Shown here: positions 26,337 through 34,676 of the stretch, piece by piece
Layout: each line of letters starts with the position of its first letter
How positions within the stretch are numbered: position 1 is the first letter of the stretch
NCBI GenBank assembly: GCA_036494465.1
Contig: DASXOJ010000046.1
Coordinates: 1-64,000, forward strand
Source of the DNA: CAJCJE01 sp036494465
Lineage (GTDB): Bacteria > Actinomycetota > Actinomycetes > Mycobacteriales > Pseudonocardiaceae
Length of the DNA: 64,000 nt
Direction: 5' to 3'
Translations under genes and position numbers: made by a program
Notes under the pieces: model-generated
Database searches by the model: none
Told to the model about the DNA's origin: nothing
Seen by the model: only the letters and a program-made list of their open reading frames with translations

Positions 26337-29306
26337 ATGCGGAAACCCCATTTATTGTCGCTCGCGGCCGCGGTGGTGATCGGCGCCGCCGTCGTTGCCG
26401 CGGTCCCGCTCGCGCAGGCGGCCCCGGCCCAGCCGTGGCGCAACGCGGCACAGACCCCGGTCGACCGAGCCAACCAGCTGCTCGCCCAGATGACCGAGAC
26501 GCAGAAGCTGTCGATGATGCACCAGGGCGCGAGCTGCGACTGGGGCGCCTGCGTGGACGCCATTCCGAGCCTCGGCATTCCCCAACTCCGGCTCCAGGAC
26601 GGCCCGGCAGGCGTCGCGGACGGCGCCACCGGCGTCACCCAGCTGCCCGCGCCGGTAGCCGGTGCGGCAACGTGGGACACCGGCCTGATGCAGCAGTACG
26701 GGCAGGTGATCGGGTCGGAGGTGTGGGGCAAGGGCGGCGACGTCAACCTCGGCCCGACCATCAACATCGACCGCGATCCGCGCTGGGGCCGTTCGTTCGA
26801 GTCGCTCTCGGAAGATCCGTACCTGAACAGCCGGCTCGCCGTCGCCGACATCGACGGCATCCAGAGCCAGGGGCCGATGGTGCAGGTCAAGCACTACGCG
26901 GACTACAACCAGGAGACCTACCGCAACAACCCGCAGGACAACGTGATCATGTCCGACCGCACCGAGCAGGAGATCTACCTGCCCGCGTTCGAGGCGTCGA
27001 TCGAACAAGGCAACGCCTACTCGGTGATGTGCTCCTACGCCGAGATCAACGGCACCTTCGCCTGCGAGAACGGCCAGCTCCTGAACACCGACCTCAAGCA
27101 GGACATGGGTTTCCAGGGATTTGTCACCTCCGACTGGGGCGGCACCCACTCCACGGTCAACTCGGCCGACAACGGCCTTGACATGGAGATGACCGGCGAC
27201 ACCTACTACGGCGACCCGCTCACCCAGGCGGTCGCGAACGGTCAGGTGTCGCAGGCGACCATCGACGACCACGTGCGCCGCATCCTCACCTCGATGTTCG
27301 CCTCCGGCCTCTTCGATCACCCGCCGACCGGCGCGATGTCCAGCAACGTGACCTCGGCCGCGCACACCGCGATCGCGAAGCAGGTCGCCGAGGAAGGCAG
27401 CGTCCTGCTCCAGAACACCGGCTCCCTGCTGCCCATCACGTCCGCCACCAACTCGATCGCGGTGATCGGTGACGACGCCGGTCAGAACGCGATGACCGCC
27501 GGAAACGGCAGCGCGCACGTGAACGCGCCCTACGTGGTCAGCCCGTACCAGGGCATCGCCAGCCGGGCGGGCAGCGCGGCCAAGGTCACCTACTCGCAGG
27601 GCTACGCCTCGCCCAACGGCGAGATCGTGGACAGCTCGTACCTGACCCCGGCGCAGGGCACCGGTCCCGGCCTGTATGCCCAGTACTACAACGGAAACAG
27701 CCTCGCCGGGAACCCGATCGCCACCGGCAACGTGCCGAACGTCAACTACAACTGGGGCGGCCTCTCGCCGACCTCGGGCGTGCCAGCGGACAACTGGTCG
27801 GCCAAGTACACCGGCACCATCACCCCGCCCACCACCGGCAGTTATACGTTCTCGCTGACCAGCGACGATGGCAGTCGCCTGTACGTCAACGGGCAGCAGG
27901 TGATCAACAACTGGGCCGACCAGCCCGCGACCACCAAGACCGGCACCATCAACCTCACCGCGGGCCAGCCGGTCAGCATCGAGGTCGACTACTTCCAGGA
28001 CGGCGGGGGCAGCCAGGTCAACCTCGGTTGGCAGGTGCCCAACCAGAACCTGGACGGCGACGCGGTCACAGCCGCCAAAGCAGCGCAGACCGCGATCGTG
28101 TTCGTGGACAACGCCGAGGGCGAAGGCGCCGACCTGAACAACATCGACCTGGCCGGCGCGCAGAACCAGCTCGTCAGCGATGTCGCCGCCGCCAACCCGA
28201 ACACGATCGTCGTGGTCAACTCCGGCTCTGCCGTCACCATGCCATGGGCCAATTCGGTGAAGGGCATCGTCGAGAACTGGTATCCGGGCCAGGAGGACGG
28301 CAACGCGATCGCGGCGCTGCTCTACGGCGACGCGAACTTCTCCGGCAAGCTACCGGTCACCTTCCCGCAGTCGCTGGCCCAGGTGCCCGCGAACACCCAG
28401 GCGCAGTGGCCGGGTCAGAACGGGCAGGTGCAGTACTCGGAAGGCGTCGACGTCGGCTACCGCTACTACGACGCGCACAGCGAGACCCCGCTGTTCCCGT
28501 TCGGCTTCGGCCTGTCCTACACCAGCTTCGGCTATTCCGGCCTCACCGTCTCCGCGCCGGACAGCAGCGGCAACGTGACGGTCGGCTGCACCGTCACCAA
28601 CACCGGCAAGGTCGCCGGTTCCGATGTCGCCCAGGTCTATGTCGGTGAACCGGCGAGCACCGGCGAACCGCCGAACAGCCTGCGCGGCTTCCAGCGGGTC
28701 ACGTTGAACCCCGGGCAGAGCCAGCAGGTCAGCGTGGTGCTGAACGCGCAGAGCTTCCAGTACTGGAACAACGGCTGGGTGAACGCGGCGGGCGCCAACA
28801 AGATCTCGGTCGGCGACTCCTCGCGCAACCTGCCGCTGTCCGGCACGGTGACCATCGGTTCCGGCGGTACGCAGCCTCCGCCGCCCAACACCAATCTGGC
28901 GCTCGGCAGGACCAGCACTGCCTCCGGCTACACGCAGAGCTACGGGCCGGGCAACGCCAACGACAACAACACCAGCAGCTACTGGGAGAGCACCGACAAC
29001 GCGTTCCCGCAGTGGTTGCAGGTCGACCTCGGCTCGTCGACCCAGGTGGGCCGGATCGTGCTCACCCTGCCACCGTCCACGGCCTGGGGCACCCGAACAC
29101 AGACCCTCTCGGTGCTCGGCTCGACCGACGGCAGCACCTTCAGCACCCTGGTCCCATCGGCCGGTTACACGTTCAACCCGGGCACCGGCAACACGGTGAC
29201 GATCAGCGTGCCGACCGCAGGCACCCGGTACCTGCGGCTCAACTTCACCGCGAACACTGGCTGGCCGGCGGGCCAGGTATCCGAGTTCGAAGTGTTCAGC
29301 TCCTGA
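26337..29306 (+). CDS. Secreted GH3 beta-glycosidase with PA14 and F5/8C (CBM32-like) domains
   Basis: A 989-residue exoenzyme with a signal peptide (residues 1-31). GH3 N-terminal barrel about 40-330, with GFVTSDWGG carrying the nucleophile Asp near 266. The GH3 C-terminal domain is interrupted by a PA14 insert (about 443-568: GLYAQYYNGNSLAG, SDDGSRLYVNGQ). FVDNAEGEGADL is the probable acid/base region. An FN3-like domain follows, then a discoidin F5/8C module (850-989). PA14-containing GH3 enzymes act on beta-gluco-, xylo- or galacto-oligosaccharides. GGGAG lies eight bases before ATG 26337. Confidence 0.9.
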   Translation: MRKPHLLSLAAAVVIGAAVVAAVPLAQAAPAQPWRNAAQTPVDRANQLLAQMTETQKLSMMHQGASCDWGACVDAIPSLGIPQLRLQDGPAGVADGATGVTQLPAPVAGAATWDTGLMQQYGQVIGSEVWGKGGDVNLGPTINIDRDPRWGRSFESLSEDPYLNSRLAVADIDGIQSQGPMVQVKHYADYNQETYRNNPQDNVIMSDRTEQEIYLPAFEASIEQGNAYSVMCSYAEINGTFACENGQLLNTDLKQDMGFQGFVTSDWGGTHSTVNSADNGLDMEMTGDTYYGDPLTQAVANGQVSQATIDDHVRRILTSMFASGLFDHPPTGAMSSNVTSAAHTAIAKQVAEEGSVLLQNTGSLLPITSATNSIAVIGDDAGQNAMTAGNGSAHVNAPYVVSPYQGIASRAGSAAKVTYSQGYASPNGEIVDSSYLTPAQGTGPGLYAQYYNGNSLAGNPIATGNVPNVNYNWGGLSPTSGVPADNWSAKYTGTITPPTTGSYTFSLTSDDGSRLYVNGQQVINNWADQPATTKTGTINLTAGQPVSIEVDYFQDGGGSQVNLGWQVPNQNLDGDAVTAAKAAQTAIVFVDNAEGEGADLNNIDLAGAQNQLVSDVAAANPNTIVVVNSGSAVTMPWANSVKGIVENWYPGQEDGNAIAALLYGDANFSGKLPVTFPQSLAQVPANTQAQWPGQNGQVQYSEGVDVGYRYYDAHSETPLFPFGFGLSYTSFGYSGLTVSAPDSSGNVTVGCTVTNTGKVAGSDVAQVYVGEPASTGEPPNSLRGFQRVTLNPGQSQQVSVVLNAQSFQYWNNGWVNAAGANKISVGDSSRNLPLSGTVTIGSGGTQPPPPNTNLALGRTSTASGYTQSYGPGNANDNNTSSYWESTDNAFPQWLQVDLGSSTQVGRIVLTLPPSTAWGTRTQTLSVLGSTDGSTFSTLVPSAGYTFNPGTGNTVTISVPTAGTRYLRLNFTANTGWPAGQVSEFEVFSS

Positions 29307-29337
29307 TCAACCGAACTGACGCGTTGTTTGTTAGTAG

Positions 29338-29367
29338 TTGACAGATCACGCAGCGCAATCCTAGGGT
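29338..29367 (+). promoter_or_regulatory. Promoter of GH89 gene
   Basis: TTGACA (29338-29343), 18-base spacer, TAGGGT (29362-29367). A near-consensus housekeeping promoter inside the 107-bp GH3-GH89 gap, so GH89 has its own start of transcription. Confidence 0.65.
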
Positions 29368-29404
29368 CGGAATTCTGTCGTGCCGACGGAACTCCGGCCC
29401 TAGG
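29360..29404. promoter_or_regulatory. Inverted repeat spanning the -10 box and ribosome site of the GH89 gene
   Basis: CCTAGGGTCGGAAT (29360-29373) and ACTCCGGCCCTAGG (29391-29404) pair with 12 of 14 matches, centres about 31 bp (three turns) apart. The left arm contains the -10 box and the right arm touches the AGGAG ribosome site (29402-29406). Because the left arm precedes the likely start point, a DNA operator is more plausible than an RNA hairpin. Confidence 0.5.
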
Positions 29405-29413
29405 AGCGCGAAC

Positions 29414-32400
29414 ATGCCGCCGTTATTACGCAGGCTTCGGACTGCCGTCGCCGCCGCGCTCGTCGCGAGCTTGGCAATCTTCGGCGTTCAGTCCGTCGCC
29501 AACGCCGGCACGCCACCGATCCTGAGTTGCCAGCAACAGCTGGCCAGTCACACCCAGAGCCAGCATCCAGCCTTCGATCCGACCGCCGCGCAGCAGTCGT
29601 TGACCAGGCTGATCGGCGCTTCCGCCGCTCGCCAGTTCATCCTCATCCCAGCGTTCAACGTGGGGAAGGGTGACTGTTTTCTGGTCACCGGCATCACCGG
29701 GCACATCATCATCGTCGGCACCACCCCCGGCACGCTGCTCACCGGCGCGAACTACTACCTCAAGACCGTCCTCAACGCGGGCATCACCTGGAACGGCGAC
29801 GACACCAACCACCTGCCGCGCGTGTTACCCGCGCCGACCGGCCCGCTCTCCGAAAGTTCCCCGTTCCCCAACCGCTTCGCCAACAACGACACCATGCCCG
29901 GCTACACCGGCCCGTACTGGTCGTTCAGCGAATGGCAGCACGAGATCGACGTACTGGCCGCCAACGGCATCAACGAGATGATGGACTACCCGGGCGCCGC
30001 GATCCTCTACGACAAGGTGTTCCAGCAGTTCGGCTACTCCGACGCGGAACTACGCCAGTGGATCCCGGAACCCGGTCACCAACCGTGGTGGCTGATGCAG
30101 AACATGTCCACGTTCGACGAGCCCATCTCCACCGCGTTGCTCGACGAGCAGGCGAAGATCGGCCGCCAGATCGCCGACCAGTTGCGTTCGCTCGGCATGA
30201 AGCCCGTGCTGCCCGGCTACTTCGGCACAGTGCCGCCTGACTTCGCCAAGCACGACCCTGGCGCGAACGTGATTCCGCAGGGCATCTGGGCCGGTTTCCC
30301 GCGCCCCGACTGGCTCAGCCCGCTCGACCCGTACTTCGGCAAGATCGCCGCCGCGTACTACCAGGCGCAGCAACAGATCTTCGGCCCGGCATCGATGTTC
30401 GAGATGAACCCGTTGCAGGAAGGCGGCGAGACCGGAAACATCCCGCTCGGACCGGCGGCAAAGGCGATCCAGGACGCGCTGCTCAAAGCCAACCCGAACG
30501 CGATCTGGACCATGCTCGGCTGGCAGGCCAACCCGCAGGCCGCCGTGCTGGGCGCCATCGACACCAGCAAGATCCTGATCCTGGACGGCACCTCCGACAC
30601 CAGCGACAACATCGACCGCGAGTCCGACTGGGGCGGCGCGCCCTACGTGTACGGCACGATCTGGAACTACGGCGGCCACAGCGGAATCGGCGCCAACACC
30701 ACCACCTGGACCAGCCAGTTCCCGTTGTGGGCCAACAAACCGGACAGCGCGTTGACCGGGATCGCGATGATGCCCGAGGCCAACGACTCCAACCCGATGG
30801 CGATGGCGCTGTTCACTCAGCTCGCCTGGAGCCCTGGCGGCATCGACGAGTCGAACTGGGTGAACCAGTATTCGAGCTGGCGCTACGGTGGCGCCGATCC
30901 GCACGCCCAAGCCGCCTGGCAGGACCTGCTCAGCACCGCCTATTCGACGCCTGCCGACGGTTACGCGGCGCAGAACGAGAACGTCTTCTCCCTGCAACCC
31001 GGTCTGGGCCTCGGCACCGCACAACGATACGACACCACGACCTTCGCCAAGGCACTACCGCAACTGCTCGCGATCGCCCCGTCCTTGCGCAACTCGTCCG
31101 CCTACCAGTACGACCTGGTCGATGTCGCGCGGCAGGTGCTGGACAACGACAGCATGCTGTTGCTGCAACAGATCTCGGCCAGCTACACCACCAAGAACCA
31201 GACCGAGTTCGACGCGCTGACCAGCCGCTGGCTGAACCTGATGACGTTGATGGACAACCTGTTGGGCTCTGATCAGTCGTTCCTGTTCGGTCCCTGGATC
31301 CAGGACGCGCGCAACTCGGCGTCCAGCCCGGCAGAGGCGGCCCGGCTGGAATACGACGCGCGCACCATGGTCACCGAGTGGGGGACCGGCACCGCCGAGC
31401 CGATCCTGCACGACTACGCCGACCGGGACCGCCAGGGCCTGACGCAGTTCTACCGCAGCCGCTGGCAGCGCTACTTCGACTCGCTGGACACCTCGCTGCG
31501 CACCGGCGCGGCGCCGGCGGCGATCGACTGGGCCGCGATCGACGATGCCTGGTGCCACCAGCAGAACCCGTACCCGACCAAGGCAAGCGGCAACTCCTAC
31601 GAGTTGGCGTCGCAGGTCTGGCAGCAGGTGTCCACCGATCCGGCGTTCGCCCGGCTCACCGCGCACACCACGCCGATCACCGCGACCGCGGGCCAGGCCA
31701 ACACGGTCACCGTCGCGTTCGGCAACACCAACCCGGTCTACCCGGCCGCGAACGTGTCCGTCGCGGTCACCGCGCCCAGTGGTTTCACCATCGCTCCGCT
31801 CGGCCCGACCACGTTCGCCAGCGTCGCGTCCGGCAGCCAGGTCACCGCGAAGTTCGCGGTCACCGCACCCGCGAACTACCAGGCGGGCAGCGCGATGGAC
31901 AAGATCCCGGTCACCTCGACCGCGTCCTTCGGCTACGGCAGCACCACCGCGACCAGCACGGCCGCCGCACCACTCGTCGGCGTGCTGCCGGTCTCCCCGA
32001 ACTACGACACGGCCGCGTTCACCACCGGCGCGTTCGGCGAACAGGACGACACGTTCGGCATCGACGCGGGCGGCGCGGACATGTGGCTGGGCACCAACCA
32101 GTTCGACACCGTCTACCAGCCCGCCGGGCTCGCCGACGGTGGCACGGTGACCACCGAAGTCACCGCGCAGGACTACACCGGACCGTGGGCGCGCGCGGGC
32201 ATCGTGGTGCGCAACAGCCTGGCCGGCAACACCTCGCCCGGATTCCTCGACCTCGCGGTCACCCCGGCGAACGGGTGCGCGCTGTCCTGGGACAGCAATG
32301 GTGACGGCCAACTCGACCAGGTCACCAACACCGGCAACTTCGCCGCGCCGACCTACCTCAAACTGGTTCGCAACACCACCAGCTACACCGGTTATTGCTC

Positions 32401-32548
32401 CTCCGACGACAAAACCTGGACGACCATCGGCACCGCGACCGTGCCGAGCGCGGCGGTCGTGCAGGACGTCGGCATCTTCGCGACCGCAGCCAACGGCGGC
32501 AGCGGCAGCACCGGCGTCGCCCGTTTCAATGGTTTTGCCGTGTCCTGA
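29414..32548 (+). CDS. Secreted GH89-family alpha-N-acetylglucosaminidase with NEW3 and concanavalin-like C-terminal modules
   Basis: A 1044-residue protein with a signal peptide (1-31, VANAG). The NAGLU-type region has TPGTLLTGANYYLKTVL, PYWSFSEWQHEIDVLAANGINEMM, FEMNPLQEGGETGNIP and IWNYGGHSG, matching GH89 catalytic-face motifs. A NEW3 (NPCBM-associated) domain lies at about 749-849. The last 180 residues (PNYDTAAFTTGAF to GVARFNGFAVS) form a DUF1349/LamG-like sandwich also found at the end of the GH27 enzyme at 52390-54516. It would cleave terminal alpha-GlcNAc, as in mucins and glycosaminoglycans, unlike the plant-polysaccharide enzymes upstream. AGGAG lies seven bases before the ATG. 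Confidence 0.9.
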   Translation: MPPLLRRLRTAVAAALVASLAIFGVQSVANAGTPPILSCQQQLASHTQSQHPAFDPTAAQQSLTRLIGASAARQFILIPAFNVGKGDCFLVTGITGHIIIVGTTPGTLLTGANYYLKTVLNAGITWNGDDTNHLPRVLPAPTGPLSESSPFPNRFANNDTMPGYTGPYWSFSEWQHEIDVLAANGINEMMDYPGAAILYDKVFQQFGYSDAELRQWIPEPGHQPWWLMQNMSTFDEPISTALLDEQAKIGRQIADQLRSLGMKPVLPGYFGTVPPDFAKHDPGANVIPQGIWAGFPRPDWLSPLDPYFGKIAAAYYQAQQQIFGPASMFEMNPLQEGGETGNIPLGPAAKAIQDALLKANPNAIWTMLGWQANPQAAVLGAIDTSKILILDGTSDTSDNIDRESDWGGAPYVYGTIWNYGGHSGIGANTTTWTSQFPLWANKPDSALTGIAMMPEANDSNPMAMALFTQLAWSPGGIDESNWVNQYSSWRYGGADPHAQAAWQDLLSTAYSTPADGYAAQNENVFSLQPGLGLGTAQRYDTTTFAKALPQLLAIAPSLRNSSAYQYDLVDVARQVLDNDSMLLLQQISASYTTKNQTEFDALTSRWLNLMTLMDNLLGSDQSFLFGPWIQDARNSASSPAEAARLEYDARTMVTEWGTGTAEPILHDYADRDRQGLTQFYRSRWQRYFDSLDTSLRTGAAPAAIDWAAIDDAWCHQQNPYPTKASGNSYELASQVWQQVSTDPAFARLTAHTTPITATAGQANTVTVAFGNTNPVYPAANVSVAVTAPSGFTIAPLGPTTFASVASGSQVTAKFAVTAPANYQAGSAMDKIPVTSTASFGYGSTTATSTAAAPLVGVLPVSPNYDTAAFTTGAFGEQDDTFGIDAGGADMWLGTNQFDTVYQPAGLADGGTVTTEVTAQDYTGPWARAGIVVRNSLAGNTSPGFLDLAVTPANGCALSWDSNGDGQLDQVTNTGNFAAPTYLKLVRNTTSYTGYCSSDDKTWTTIGTATVPSAAVVQDVGIFATAANGGSGSTGVARFNGFAVS

Positions 32549-32606
32549 CCCCAGTCCTGCGCCAGCGCGTCCCGCAGCGCGGTTACTCGTTTCCGGGGTG
32601 AGCACG

Positions 32607-32637
32607 ACCGGGGCCCGGGTGTCACCCGGGCCCCGGT
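32607..32637. terminator. Strong bidirectional GC hairpin terminator
   Basis: ACCGGGGCCCGGGTG and its exact complement CACCCGGGCCCCGGT flank a single central base (in practice a 13-bp stem with a 5-base loop). Lies between convergent GH89 and ABC exporter genes. Confidence 0.85.
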
Positions 32638-32642
32638 CCGCC

Positions 32643-34676
32643 TCAGTCGACCTCGGCGGTCGCCTGCGCGAACTGCGCGGTGTAGAGCCGCGCGTACGCG
32701 CCGTCGGCCGCGAGCAGATCCTCGTGCGTGCCCTGCTCCACGATCTGGCCCTGCTCCATCACCAGGATCAGGTCGGCGTCGCGGATCGTGGACAACCGGT
32801 GCGCGATCACGAAACTCGTCCGCCCCTGGCGCAACGCGTTCATGGCGCGCTGGATCAGTACCTCGGTCCGGGTGTCCACAGAGGACGTCGCCTCGTCGAG
32901 GATGAGGATCGCCGGTTCGGTCAGGAACGCCCTGGCCACCGTGATCAGCTGCTTCTCACCGGCACTGACGCTGTTGCCCTCCTCGTCGATCACGGTCTCG
33001 TAGCCCTCGGGGAGGTGCCGGACGAACCGGTCGACGTAGGTGGCTTCGGCCGCGCGGACGATCTGGTCCATCGGCGCGCCCTGCACGCCGTAGGCGATGT
33101 TCTCCGCGATCGAACCACCGAACAGCCACGCGTCCTGCAACACCATGCCGGTCTTGGCCCGCAGATCCTCGCGGGTCATGGTGGCGATGTCCACGCCGTC
33201 CACGGTGATCGAGCCGCTGGTGATCTCGTAGAACCGCATCAACAGGTTGACCAGTGTGGTTTTGCCCGCGCCGGTCGGACCGACGATGGCCACCGTCTGA
33301 CCGGGATTGACGCACAGCGACAGGTCCTCGATCAGCGGGGTTTCCGGCTCGTAGCGGAAGGACACGTTGTGGAACTCGACCTTGCCGCGCATGGCCTGCG
33401 GGCGCACCGGGTTCTCCGGGTCCGGCTCCTGCTCGTCGGCGTCGAGCAGCGCGAACACCCGCTCGGCCGAGGCCACCCCGGACTGCAACAGGTTCGCCAT
33501 GCTCGCCACCTGGGTGATCGGCTGGCTGAACTGCCGCGAGTACTGGATGAACGCCTGGATGTCACCGAGCGAGAGCGACCCGCTGGCCACCCGCAGCGCA
33601 CCGACCACCGCGACCAGCACGTAGTTCAGGTTGCCGATGAACATCATCGCGGGCTGGATCGTGCCGGAGATGAACTGCGCCCGGAAGCTCGCCTGGTAGA
33701 GGGTTTCGTTGTGCTCGCCGAAGACCTGCTCGGCCTCCTTGCCGCGCCCGAACACCTTCACCAGCGAGTGCCCGGTGTACATCTCCTCGATGTGCCCGTT
33801 CAGCTTGCCGGTGGTGCCCCACTGCTTGACGAACTGCGGCTGCGCCTTCTTGCCGATCCGCGCCGCCACGAACACCGAGACCGGCACCGTGACCAGCGCG
33901 ATGATCGCGAGCACTGGCGAGATGATGAACATCAGCACCAGTACGCCGATGATGGTCAGCAACGAGGTGATCAACTGGCTCAGCGACTGCTGCAACGACT
34001 GCGACAGGTTGTCGATGTCGTTGGTGACCCGGGAGAGCACCTCGCCCTGCGGCTGCCGGTCGAAGTAGCGCAGTGGCAGCCGGGCGAACTTCTCCTCGAC
34101 CTGGCGCCGCAGGTCGAACACGACGCGCTGCACCACGTTGGTGGTGATCCGGCCCTGGAACCACATGAACAGCGACGCGAACACGTAGAGCAGCGCCACC
34201 ACCAGCAGCACCACGCCGACCTGGCCGAAGTCGATGCCGTGCCCGGGGTTGAGGTTCATCGAGCTGTACAGGTCGGCCTGCAGGCCGTTGCCGTGCGCGC
34301 GCAGCTGGGCGACGATCTCGGCCTTGGTCACGCCGGCCGGGATCTTGCTGCTGATGAAACCGGAGAAGATCAGGTCGGTCGCCTGGCCGAGGATCTTCGG
34401 TCCCACCACGCTGAGCCCGACGCCGATGATGCCGAGCGCGAAGATCGCGGTCAGCAGCAGCTTGTGCGGTTTGAGCAATCGGAACAGCCGCTTCGACGAG
34501 CCCTTGAAATCCAGCGCCTTCTCAGCGGGCATACCGCCCATGAACCCGCCGGGTCCTCTGCGCATCTCCGGCGACGGGCCGGGTCCGCGCTTCGCCGAGG
34601 CCCGCTCGCCTTCCCCGGTCGGCACCGCGGGTGCGTCGGGCGCGGCTCCGTTCTTGGTTCCCCCTGGGGTGGTCAC
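32643..34676 (-). CDS. Heterodimeric ABC exporter subunit B (ATPase-permease, canonical site)
   Basis: A 677-residue half-transporter. The first 60 residues are a polar Gly/Pro/Lys-rich extension, followed by six helices. An ATPase domain carries Walker A GPTGAGKTT, Walker B ILILDEATSSVD with catalytic Glu, H-loop IAHRLSTI and a variant signature NSVSAGEKQL in place of LSGGQ. GTG start overlaps the upstream half-transporter stop (GTGA). With its neighbour it forms an asymmetric exporter of the BmrCD/TM287-288 type, for drugs or lipids. Regulated, by context, by the TetR protein upstream. Confidence 0.9.
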   Translation of the reverse strand: MTTPGGTKNGAAPDAPAVPTGEGERASAKRGPGPSPEMRRGPGGFMGGMPAEKALDFKGSSKRLFRLLKPHKLLLTAIFALGIIGVGLSVVGPKILGQATDLIFSGFISSKIPAGVTKAEIVAQLRAHGNGLQADLYSSMNLNPGHGIDFGQVGVVLLVVALLYVFASLFMWFQGRITTNVVQRVVFDLRRQVEEKFARLPLRYFDRQPQGEVLSRVTNDIDNLSQSLQQSLSQLITSLLTIIGVLVLMFIISPVLAIIALVTVPVSVFVAARIGKKAQPQFVKQWGTTGKLNGHIEEMYTGHSLVKVFGRGKEAEQVFGEHNETLYQASFRAQFISGTIQPAMMFIGNLNYVLVAVVGALRVASGSLSLGDIQAFIQYSRQFSQPITQVASMANLLQSGVASAERVFALLDADEQEPDPENPVRPQAMRGKVEFHNVSFRYEPETPLIEDLSLCVNPGQTVAIVGPTGAGKTTLVNLLMRFYEITSGSITVDGVDIATMTREDLRAKTGMVLQDAWLFGGSIAENIAYGVQGAPMDQIVRAAEATYVDRFVRHLPEGYETVIDEEGNSVSAGEKQLITVARAFLTEPAILILDEATSSVDTRTEVLIQRAMNALRQGRTSFVIAHRLSTIRDADLILVMEQGQIVEQGTHEDLLAADGAYARLYTAQFAQATAEVD

